DNA from: Pseudomonadota bacterium
Lineage (GTDB): Bacteria; Pseudomonadota; Gammaproteobacteria; Xanthomonadales; Xanthomonadaceae
Reading direction: 5' to 3'
Assembly (NCBI GenBank): GCA_019348095.1
Contig: JAHWKC010000141.1
Coordinates: forward strand, 1-6,241
DNA length: 6,241 nt
In this document: piece after piece, positions 1-5,760 of the stretch
How the letters are laid out: every line of letters starts with the position of its first letter
Numbering within the stretch: position 1 is the stretch's first letter
Position numbers and translations under genes: made by a program
Notes under the pieces: model-generated
What the model was told of the DNA's origin: nothing
The model's input: the letters and a program-made list of their open reading frames with translations, nothing else
The model's database searches: none

Positions 1-812
1 ATATGCGTGCCGCAATCGAAGCGGGTACCGCGGAATCGGTAGGCGTGCACGGCCTCCTCGGCCAGCAGCGCGGAGATCGCATCGGTGAGCTGGATCTCGC
101 CGCCCGCACCCGGCTGCGTGTTTTCCAGCAATCCGAAGATGCGCGGGTTGAGCACGTAGCGGCCGACCACTGCCAGGGTGCTCGGCGCGACATCGGGCTT
201 GGGCTTTTCGACCATCGCGCTGATGCGGCCCTGGCGGTTGGCGAAGTCCTCGGTGGCCACGATGCCGTAGCTGCCGGTCTGTTCGCGCGGCACGTCCTGG
301 ACCGCGATCATGCTGGCGCCGCTGGCTTGGGCGGCATCGGCCATCTGGCTCAACGCCCCCGGCCCGCGGTTCCAGATCAGGTCATCGGGCAGCAGCACCG
401 CGAAGGGTTCATCGCCGATCACCGGCTTGGCGCAGAGCACCGCGTGGCCCAGGCCCAGCGCCTCGGCCTGGGTGACGAACACCGCGCGTACGCCCTTGGG
501 CAGCACGTTGCGGACCAGTTCCAGTTGCTCGATCTTGCCGGCGGCCTCGAGCTTCTGCTCCAGTTCGTAGGCCTTGTCGAAGTAGTCCGCCACCGCGTGC
601 TTGTAGCGGTTGGTGACGAACACCAGGGTGTCACACCCGGCCTGGATCGCCTCGTCCACGGCGTACTGGATCAACGGCCGGTCGATGATCGGCAGCATTT
701 CCTTGGGTACGGTCTTGGTGGCAGGAAGGAAGCGGGTGCCGAGGCCGGCCACCGGGAATACGGCCTTGCGGATCCTGGGGTATTGCGAGCTGGGCTGCGA
801 GGGTTGGGTCAT
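1..812 (-). CDS. galU: UTP-glucose-1-phosphate uridylyltransferase GalU, 3' end cut by window edge
   Basis: GalU makes UDP-glucose and pyrophosphate from UTP and glucose-1-phosphate in the cytoplasm, supplying LPS core, exopolysaccharide and UDP-glucuronate synthesis. I translated the minus strand from ATG 812-810 and read 270 residues with no stop before the edge; family members are near 290-300, so about 25 C-terminal residues are missing. Visible motifs are the nucleotide-binding loop GLGTRFLPATKTVPKEMLP (residues 23-41), LPDD (141-144), EKPKPDVAPS (202-211, Lys203 matching the UDP-glucose-contacting Lys), GGEIQLTDA (237-245) and RFDCGT (264-269). The start is fixed by AGGAAG seven bases upstream and by a TGATG overlap with the stop of the dehydratase gene. 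No other start codon occurs before the conserved core, so a ten-residue Ser/Gln/Pro-rich N-terminal extension appears real. It is the last gene of the operon inside the window. I am very sure of the family. Confidence 0.96.
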   Translation of the reverse strand, partial: MTQPSQPSSQYPRIRKAVFPVAGLGTRFLPATKTVPKEMLPIIDRPLIQYAVDEAIQAGCDTLVFVTNRYKHAVADYFDKAYELEQKLEAAGKIEQLELVRNVLPKGVRAVFVTQAEALGLGHAVLCAKPVIGDEPFAVLLPDDLIWNRGPGALSQMADAAQASGASMIAVQDVPREQTGSYGIVATEDFANRQGRISAMVEKPKPDVAPSTLAVVGRYVLNPRIFGLLENTQPGAGGEIQLTDAISALLAEEAVHAYRFRGTRFDCGTH

Positions 813-2725
813 CAAATCTTCCTGGCGCTGCGGGCGGGGAATGCAACGACGGTCGCGATGTTCTGCCGGCGCACCTCGTCGGTATCGACCGGCTGGAAGT
901 CCGGCACCGTTGCGCGCAGCAGGCTAGCAAGCGCTTCGCGATCGTAACGTGCAGACGCTTCGCGCAGCGCTGCCAGTGCGGGTTCGATCGCCTGGGCCGA
1001 GACCTGGCGCTGCTCGGCCTGCAGGATCTTGGGGTGTGCGGTCGGGCGGTAGCGCTCGTCGGCATGGAACAGCGTTTCGTGCAGCTTCTCGCCGGGGCGC
1101 AGTCCGGTGTAGACCACCGCGACATCGCGGCCCGGATGCTTGCCGGCCAGCCGGATCATCTGTTCGGCCAGCAGGCGGATCGGCACCGGCTCGCCCATGT
1201 CCAGGGTGTAGATCGCCTCGTGGCTGCCGATCGCCGCGGCCTGCAGGATCAGCTGGCAGGCCTCCGGGATCGTCATGAAGTAGCGGGTGACTTCCGGATC
1301 GGTGACCGTCACCGGGCCGCCCTTGCGGATCTGTTCGCGGAACAGCGGCACCACACTGCCGGCGGAGTCGAGCACGTTGCCGAAGCGCACGGTGACAAAG
1401 CCGGTGGAACGCGGATCGGCCAGCGACTGGCAGACCATTTCGGCCAGCCGCTTGGTCGCGCCCAGGACGTTCACCGGATCGACTGCCTTGTCGGTGGAGA
1501 TCAGCACGAACGTGCCGACACCGCGCTCCCGGCAGGCCCGCGCCACTGTTTCGGTGGATAGCACGTTGTTGCGTACCGCCTCGCGCAACTGGGTTTCCAG
1601 CAGCGGCACCTGCTTGTAGGCGGCCGCGTGGAACACCGCCTCCGGCTCGGCGGCGTCCAGTGCATAGGCGATCACCGCCGGGTCACCGCAGTCACCGAGC
1701 ACCTGGATGAATTCCAGATCGGGGAAGTCTCGCCGCAACGCCGCTTCGGTCGTGGTCAGGGCCAGTTCGTCGATCTCGACCAGGGTGATGCGGCGGGCAC
1801 CGTGCCGCGCGCACTGCCGGCACAGCTCCGAGCCGATCGAGCCACCCGCTCCCGTCACCAGGACCGAACGCGCGCCCAGCCATTCGCGGATGGCCTTCCA
1901 GTCGGGCAATACCGGCTTGCGCCCGAGCAGGTCCTCGATCGCGACCTCCTTGAGCTCACCCGGCAGCGAGCGGCCTTCGAGCAGGTCCGACAGCCTGGGC
2001 ACCATCCGGAACGGCAGTTCGGTGCGCTCGCAGGCGATGACCACCCGCTGCAAGGCATTGGCATTGGCCGACGGCATCGCGATGACCAGCAGCCCGGCCG
2101 CGGTCTCGCGTGCGATCTCGGCTACGTCCTGCACCTGGCCGAGCACCGGCACGCCCTGCACCTTGGTGCCGCGCAGGCGGGCGGCGTCATCGATGAACCC
2201 GACCGGCTGGTAGGTGCCGAGCCGGCGCAGGTCGCGCACCAGCGCCTCGCCGGCGTGGCCCGCGCCGAGGATCAGGATGCGGACCGAGGTCGGGCTGCTC
2301 CGCTCGTTGCTGCGGTCCTTCCAGGCGCGGTACAGCAGGCGCGGCGCGCCGAGCAGGCCCATCAGCACCAGCGGATACAGCACCAGCACCATCCGCGAGA
2401 CCGCATCGATGTGCTTGTAGAGAACCAGCGTCAGCACGATCGCGAACAGGCCCAGCAGACAGGCCTTGAAGATGTTCCACAGGTCCGGGACGCTGGCGAA
2501 CCGCCACAGCCCGCGATACAGGCCGACCTGCCAGAAGACCAGCCCCTGGGCCACCAGTACCAGCATGACCTCGGTGGAGAACAGCGGCAGCACCGGTGGA
2601 TTGGGCATGATGCTGAAACGCAGCCAATGCAGCCCCTGCCACACCACCCAGACCATCGTCAGGTCGTGCACGACCACCGCCCCGCGCGGCATGGCGCTGC
2701 TCCAACGATCTCGCCAACCACTCAT
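812..2725 (-). CDS. WbpM/CapD/FlaA1-type membrane nucleotide-sugar 4,6-dehydratase
   Basis: This 637-residue protein belongs to the long, membrane-bound branch of polysaccharide-biosynthesis SDR enzymes (WbpM, CapD, PglF). Characterised members convert UDP-GlcNAc to the 4-keto-6-deoxy sugar, the precursor of QuiNAc, FucNAc or bacillosamine. Four hydrophobic segments lie near residues 19-39, 48-70, 83-106 and 112-135. A first Rossmann-like domain carries LILGAGHAGE (151-160). The catalytic SDR domain has TGAGGSIGSE (291-300), AAAYKQVPLLE (367-377), STDKAVDPVN (410-419), GATKR (422-426), RFGNVLDSAGS (447-457) and GLRPGEKLHE (541-550). The residue just before GATK is Leu421, where FlaA1 has catalytic Tyr and WbpM has Met. 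The start at 2725 shares ATGA with the upstream gene's stop and has GAGGG seven bases ahead. The stop overlaps the galU start. Exact product (dehydratase versus epimerase) is inferred; the fold and family are clear. Confidence 0.93.
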   Translation of the reverse strand: MSGWRDRWSSAMPRGAVVVHDLTMVWVVWQGLHWLRFSIMPNPPVLPLFSTEVMLVLVAQGLVFWQVGLYRGLWRFASVPDLWNIFKACLLGLFAIVLTLVLYKHIDAVSRMVLVLYPLVLMGLLGAPRLLYRAWKDRSNERSSPTSVRILILGAGHAGEALVRDLRRLGTYQPVGFIDDAARLRGTKVQGVPVLGQVQDVAEIARETAAGLLVIAMPSANANALQRVVIACERTELPFRMVPRLSDLLEGRSLPGELKEVAIEDLLGRKPVLPDWKAIREWLGARSVLVTGAGGSIGSELCRQCARHGARRITLVEIDELALTTTEAALRRDFPDLEFIQVLGDCGDPAVIAYALDAAEPEAVFHAAAYKQVPLLETQLREAVRNNVLSTETVARACRERGVGTFVLISTDKAVDPVNVLGATKRLAEMVCQSLADPRSTGFVTVRFGNVLDSAGSVVPLFREQIRKGGPVTVTDPEVTRYFMTIPEACQLILQAAAIGSHEAIYTLDMGEPVPIRLLAEQMIRLAGKHPGRDVAVVYTGLRPGEKLHETLFHADERYRPTAHPKILQAEQRQVSAQAIEPALAALREASARYDREALASLLRATVPDFQPVDTDEVRRQNIATVVAFPARSARKI

Positions 2726-3735
2726 TCCTTTGCCCTCTGCACCTGTTCAGTTCCGTCCGTTGAGCCGTGTTGAAGCCAGCGCCACAACAAAGCGCCGGCG
2801 GTATACCACGCCCCCAGCGCGATGGACACGTGGACCAAGCTGCCGCCCCACGCCCAGACCGCCAGCGCGATGGCCGCAGCGCTTGTGATGCCATAGGCCA
2901 CCGTGACAACACCGTGACCCTTGCGCCTCGCCCAGACCTGATAAGCGTGCTGGGTATGCGGCATCCACCATCGCTCGCCGCGCGCCACCCGCCGCAGCAA
3001 GGTCAGTCCGGCGTCGATCAGGAACGGGGCGAGCGGCAGGAACAATAGCAGGGACGCCGCACTGACCGGGGCCTGGGGCGTGGACTGGACGCTGGTCCAG
3101 GCGACACTGAGCAGCGCCGCCACCACGAACCCGAGCGCGCCGCTGCCGACGTCGCCGAGAAAAATCCTCGCGCGCGGGAAGTTGAAGGGAAGGAAACCGA
3201 CGCAGGCGGCAACCAGGGCCCAGCCCACCGCAGCCCAGATCCCGTTCGCCACGAACGCCAGGCTGCCCCCCACTATCGCGGCCTGGCTGGTGGCGAGGCC
3301 GTTGATGCCGTCCATGAAGTTCCACACGTTGGTCAGGACCACGATCGCCGCCAGGGCGAACACGCCCGCCCCGACTCCGGCACCCGAAACGACCAGCGCG
3401 GCGGCGAAGACCCCCGCTGCCGCGACATGCGCCAGCAGGCGCCACCACGGCGACAACGGACGATGGTCATCGAGCCAACCGATCGTGGCGACCAGCGCCA
3501 GGCCGATCGCGAACGCGCCCAGCAACAGCCGCTGGCCGGGAAACCGGGCGGCCAGCGCGACCGCCGCCACCAGCACTGAAGCCGCGATCGCGATGCCGCC
3601 GCCGCGCGGGGTCGCGATCGCGTGGCTGCGGCGCTCCCCCGGCTCATCGAGCAGGCGCCGCTGCAGCGCATAGCGGCGCGCGAGCCAGGTGCCCGCGACG
3701 CTCAGCGCGAAGAACAACGCCAGCCACGTCACCAT
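2722..3735 (-). CDS. WecA/WbpL-family undecaprenyl-phosphate glycosyl-1-phosphate transferase
   Basis: This 337-residue, very hydrophobic protein (about ten membrane segments) matches the MraY/WecA/WbpL group. These inner-membrane enzymes move a HexNAc-1-phosphate from a UDP-sugar to undecaprenyl phosphate and so begin O-antigen or related glycans. Family motifs appear in order: LLDEPGERRSHAIATPRGGG (28-47), the metal-binding Asp pair in GWLDDHRPLS (86-95, Asp89/Asp90), NVWNFMDGINGLA (136-148, Asp142), FNFPRARIFLGDVGSGALGF (184-203, Asp195) and the C-terminal His motif PHTQHAYQ (259-266). The order and the YQ after the His motif look more like WbpL than E. coli WecA, and the next gene is WbpM-like, as in Pseudomonas aeruginosa. 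Donor sugar (UDP-GlcNAc, QuiNAc or FucNAc) cannot be read from the sequence. ATG 3735-3733 follows the lapB stop by six bases; the Shine-Dalgarno is weak (GAG within TGAGCTGCG), which suggests coupling to lapB translation. MraY itself is unlikely given the motif forms and context. Confidence 0.93.
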   Translation of the reverse strand: MVTWLALFFALSVAGTWLARRYALQRRLLDEPGERRSHAIATPRGGGIAIAASVLVAAVALAARFPGQRLLLGAFAIGLALVATIGWLDDHRPLSPWWRLLAHVAAAGVFAAALVVSGAGVGAGVFALAAIVVLTNVWNFMDGINGLATSQAAIVGGSLAFVANGIWAAVGWALVAACVGFLPFNFPRARIFLGDVGSGALGFVVAALLSVAWTSVQSTPQAPVSAASLLLFLPLAPFLIDAGLTLLRRVARGERWWMPHTQHAYQVWARRKGHGVVTVAYGITSAAAIALAVWAWGGSLVHVSIALGAWYTAGALLWRWLQHGSTDGTEQVQRAKE

Positions 3736-3741
3736 CGCAGC

Positions 3742-4917
3742 TCAGACCACCGCGTAGTTCAGCAGCGGCTTGACCGTCCCCCACTCCTTGCAACTGGGGC
3801 ATTGCCAGTGATGACTGCGTGCGCCGAATCCGCATCGATTGCAGCGGTAGCTCGGATTGCGGACCAGCAACTGGTCGGTGATGTGCTTGAGGTCATGCAA
3901 GGTCGCCAGCGGGTCCGCGCCCTCGGCGAGCGTCAGATCGATCAGGGCGGCCTCGCCGCGCACCGATGGGCGATCCTTCAGTTGCTGCGCCAGATAGGCA
4001 CGCGCCGCCGGCACTCCGTCGTCATGCTCGACCATCTGGGTCAGCGCCAGCACCGGGGCTATCCCCCGATAGTGCTCGCACATCTCGGCGAGGAATGCGC
4101 GCGCACCCGGACCATCGCCAGTGCGCGCGTAGCTCGACAGCAGCGCCGGCAGCACCTCCGGCAGATAGTCCGGATCGCTGCGCGCAACCCGTTCGAACGA
4201 GCGGATCGCTGCGCTGTCGTTGCCGGCCTCCACCTCGATCCGGCCCTCGAGCATGCCGGCACGCACCGAGTTGGTGTCCGCCTCGTAGGCCCGCGCCACC
4301 GCCGCGCGTGCCGCCGCCACGTCGCCGGTCGCGCGATGGCGATCGGCCAACTCGCACTCGAACTGCGCGATCAGCTTGCCCATCGGCTCGCCCGTGGCGG
4401 CTTCGTAGCGCTGCGCATTCTCGATCGCCTTGTCCCAGTCGCGCTCGGACTGGTAGATGCCGATCAGGTGCCGCAGCGCCAGCGGCGCCATGTCGAGCGC
4501 GACCAGGTCGCTGAACACCGTTTCGGCGCGATCGAGCAGGCCCGAGCGCATGTAGTCCTCGCCCAGGGCCAGCAGCGCCTGCACCTTCTGCTGATCGCTC
4601 AGCCCCGGGCGTTGCACCAGCGCCTGGTGCAACCGGATCGCGCGGTCGACCTCGCCGCGACGGCGGAACAGATGGCCGAGCGCCACCTGGGTTTCAAAGG
4701 TGTCCTTGTCCAGTTCCGCGATATGCAGGAACAACTCAATCGCCTTGTCAGGCTGTTCGTTCAACAGGTAGTTGAGGCCGCGGAAATACGTCGTCGAGAG
4801 GCGGCTGACCTGGCTGTCACTGTGGCGCTCGCCCCCGCGGCGGCCGATCACCCAGCCGCTGATCGCGGCGATCGGCAAGAGCAGGAAAAACCAGAACCAC
4901 TCGCTGATGAACGTCAT
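3742..4917 (-). CDS. lapB: Lipopolysaccharide assembly protein LapB (YciM)
   Basis: LapB is an inner-membrane, cytoplasm-facing TPR protein that acts with FtsH in degrading LpxC and so limits LPS synthesis; in Escherichia coli it also interacts with YejM. The 391 residues match the family length (E. coli about 389). An N-terminal anchor with an RR end covers residues 5-27 (WFWFFLLLPIAAISGWVIGR). TPR helices follow from about 42 to 330, for example YFRGLNYLLNEQPDKAIELF (44-63) and QVALGHLFRRRGEVDRAIRL (77-96). The C-terminus is a rubredoxin-like zinc ribbon with Cys359, Cys362, Cys373 and Cys376 (YRCNRCG and WQCPSCK), all four ligands present. The start is three bases after the lapA stop, with GAGG eight bases ahead of the ATG. 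No truncation or frameshift is seen. Placing it directly before two O-antigen-type genes ties LPS amount control to glycan initiation; that link is inference from context. Confidence 0.96.
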   Translation of the reverse strand: MTFISEWFWFFLLLPIAAISGWVIGRRGGERHSDSQVSRLSTTYFRGLNYLLNEQPDKAIELFLHIAELDKDTFETQVALGHLFRRRGEVDRAIRLHQALVQRPGLSDQQKVQALLALGEDYMRSGLLDRAETVFSDLVALDMAPLALRHLIGIYQSERDWDKAIENAQRYEAATGEPMGKLIAQFECELADRHRATGDVAAARAAVARAYEADTNSVRAGMLEGRIEVEAGNDSAAIRSFERVARSDPDYLPEVLPALLSSYARTGDGPGARAFLAEMCEHYRGIAPVLALTQMVEHDDGVPAARAYLAQQLKDRPSVRGEAALIDLTLAEGADPLATLHDLKHITDQLLVRNPSYRCNRCGFGARSHHWQCPSCKEWGTVKPLLNYAVV

Positions 4918-4920
4918 CGA

Positions 4921-5187
4921 TCAGGCCTCGGGCGGTGTCGCCGGCGGCACCTTCGGTTGGCGTTCGGCCTGGGCCAGGCGCCGCCGCAGCGGCAACACCA
5001 CGCTTGCGGCGATGGCCAGTCCGCCGAGCAGAACCCCGATCAGCAGCGAGACGATCAGCGCCACGCCCAGGTTCGTCGACAGGATCACCACGCCCAGATC
5101 GATGTGGATCAGGCCGCGGTTGAGCGCGCCCACTATCGCGCCGGCCGCGAGGCAGGCGATGGCAATCAGGAAACGTATCAAACGCAT
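4921..5187 (-). CDS. lapA: Lipopolysaccharide assembly protein LapA (YciS, DUF1049)
   Basis: This is an 88-residue small inner-membrane protein. Two hydrophobic segments, residues 5-23 (RFLIAIACLAAGAIVGALN) and about 42-66 (VALIVSLLIGVLLGGLAIA onward), flank a short loop whose INLG-like part reads HIDLGVVILSTNLG (28-41). A basic stretch LRRRLAQAERQ (67-77) and a Pro-rich tail follow. This is the DUF1049/LapA pattern, and the gene stands directly before lapB, its usual partner. In E. coli LapA copurifies with LapB; its own molecular role is less clear. ATG 5187-5185 has GAGG five bases ahead, with a further GGAAGG upstream. It is probably the first gene of the five-gene operon, since a 117-base gap separates it from ihfB, but I could not recognise a promoter there. 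Confidence 0.92.
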   Translation of the reverse strand: MRLIRFLIAIACLAAGAIVGALNRGLIHIDLGVVILSTNLGVALIVSLLIGVLLGGLAIAASVVLPLRRRLAQAERQPKVPPATPPEA

Positions 5188-5304
5188 GGCGGCCTCGGAT
5201 GTCCTTCCATTGTCGGCACTAGCTTAGTCGACCACGACCAGCCGATCATGATGGCCGGCCACCAGACGCCGCCGAGCCCGACGGTCGCCAGCGACACCAC
5301 GCGC
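5188..5304 (-). other. ihfB-lapA intergenic gap
   Basis: This is the only real gap between ihfB and the lapA operon. It would be the place for a lapA promoter, but I find no convincing -35/-10 pair. It contains a perfect 10-base palindrome TGGCCGGCCA (5252-5261) next to ATCATGAT (5245-5252), and an imperfect one, ACTAGCTTAGT (5218-5228). There is no hairpin plus T-run that would mark an ihfB terminator, so read-through from ihfB into lapA remains possible. One minus-strand frame stays open through the gap and codes a hydrophobic stretch; see the findings. Confidence 0.5.
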
Positions 5305-5607
5305 TCAGCTGTCGTCGTCGCGCGGCAACACGCCGCTGACCCGCTCGCGCAGCTCCTTGCCGGGCTTGAAATGCGGGACGAACTTGCCCTGCAACGCGAC
5401 CGACTCGCCGGTCTTGGGGTTGCGCCCCAGCCGCGGTGGCCGGTAATGCAGCGAAAAACTGCCGAAGCCGCGGATCTCGATGCGGTCACCGGAGGACAGC
5501 GAGCCGCCCATCATCTCGAGCAGCGACTTCACCGCCAGGTCCACGTCCTCGCCCTTCAGGTGGGCCTGACGTTGCGACAGGATCTCGATCAGTTCGGACT
5601 TGGTCAT
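5305..5607 (-). CDS. ihfB: Integration host factor subunit beta
   Basis: IhfB pairs with IhfA to form the heterodimer that binds specific AT-bearing sites in the minor groove and bends DNA sharply, serving transcription, recombination and replication. The 100 residues match the family length. The N-terminal helices start [14 protein letters not shown]. The core has [20 protein letters not shown] (43-62), then the beta-arm NPKTGES with the intercalating Pro64, and the C-terminal [14 protein letters not shown] (77-90). The form [11 protein letters not shown] and the position after rpsA identify it as IhfB rather than HU or IhfA. The ATG at 5607 is the only workable start, because an in-frame TGA lies two codons before it. 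No Shine-Dalgarno sequence is visible in front of it. A probable terminator separates it from rpsA, so it may rely on partial read-through or its own promoter. Confidence 0.97.
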   Translation of the reverse strand: MTKSELIEILSQRQAHLKGEDVDLAVKSLLEMMGGSLSSGDRIEIRGFGSFSLHYRPPRLGRNPKTGESVALQGKFVPHFKPGKELRERVSGVLPRDDDS

Positions 5608-5760
5608 GAGCGATCAACGCACTCGCGAAGGGTGTTGCGACTCGGTACGGCAGAACTGCAACGGCATCCGGGGATGGCACGAAAAAACCAGGGGCCCTGA
5701 CGGAAGACGACCCGGCCGAAGCCGGGCCGTCTCCATGACACCTGGAGCCCGCTGTGCAAC
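5608..5760 (-). other. rpsA-ihfB intergenic region
   Basis: This 153-base spacer holds the terminator-like structure and, just after the rpsA stop, a 5-bp hairpin CTCCA/TGGAG (5747-5743 and 5735-5731) whose right arm overlaps the large stem, so the two cannot form together completely. Between the T-run and the ihfB start (5681-5608) I looked for a promoter. TTGCAG occurs, but no credible -10 follows at 16-18 bases. GATCAA (5612-5617) resembles half of an IHF site, but the TTR half is missing. Confidence 0.5.
5682..5734 (-). terminator. Probable Rho-independent terminator after rpsA
   Basis: On the minus strand an up to 14-bp stem (arms 5734-5721 and 5716-5703) closes on a TTCG loop (5720-5717) in the stable C(UUCG)G context. 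The stem holds two G-T pairs that would be A-C mismatches on the plus strand, so the structure is suited to the minus-strand transcript. A second small hairpin, CAGG-GCC-CCTG (5699-5689), follows and leads straight into T6 (5687-5682). The rpsA stop lies 27 bases before the large stem. The distance between the large stem and the T-run is longer than in a classic terminator, so either the small hairpin completes the signal or the large stem also protects the rpsA mRNA 3' end. Confidence 0.7.

Noticed and set aside
3..947. 314-residue plus-strand open frame opposite galU
   Set aside because: The minus strand codes an unmistakable GalU over the same bases, and the plus frame has shadow composition.
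1628..2773. 381-residue plus-strand open frame opposite the dehydratase
   Set aside because: Low-complexity Gln/His/Arg/Asp composition that mirrors the codons of the real minus-strand gene; no start context or motif.
2187..2912. 241-residue minus-strand frame spanning the transferase-dehydratase junction
   Set aside because: It is an alternative frame of two well-identified genes; its Arg/Gly/Ala-rich sequence has no family motifs.
5212..5250. Sigma-70 promoter for lapA with TAAGCT as -10
   Set aside because: No acceptable -35 lies at 16-18 bases upstream, so the match is no better than chance.
5612..5624. IHF-type site just before ihfB, suggesting autoregulation
   Set aside because: Only ATCAA matches the WATCAANNNNTTR consensus; the first base and the TTR half do not fit.
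3622..5700. 692-residue open frame on the plus strand opposite lapB, lapA and ihfB
   Set aside because: It runs antisense across three clear genes plus their gaps, is rich in Arg/Gln/His/Ala as expected of a high-GC shadow, and shows no domain I recognise.
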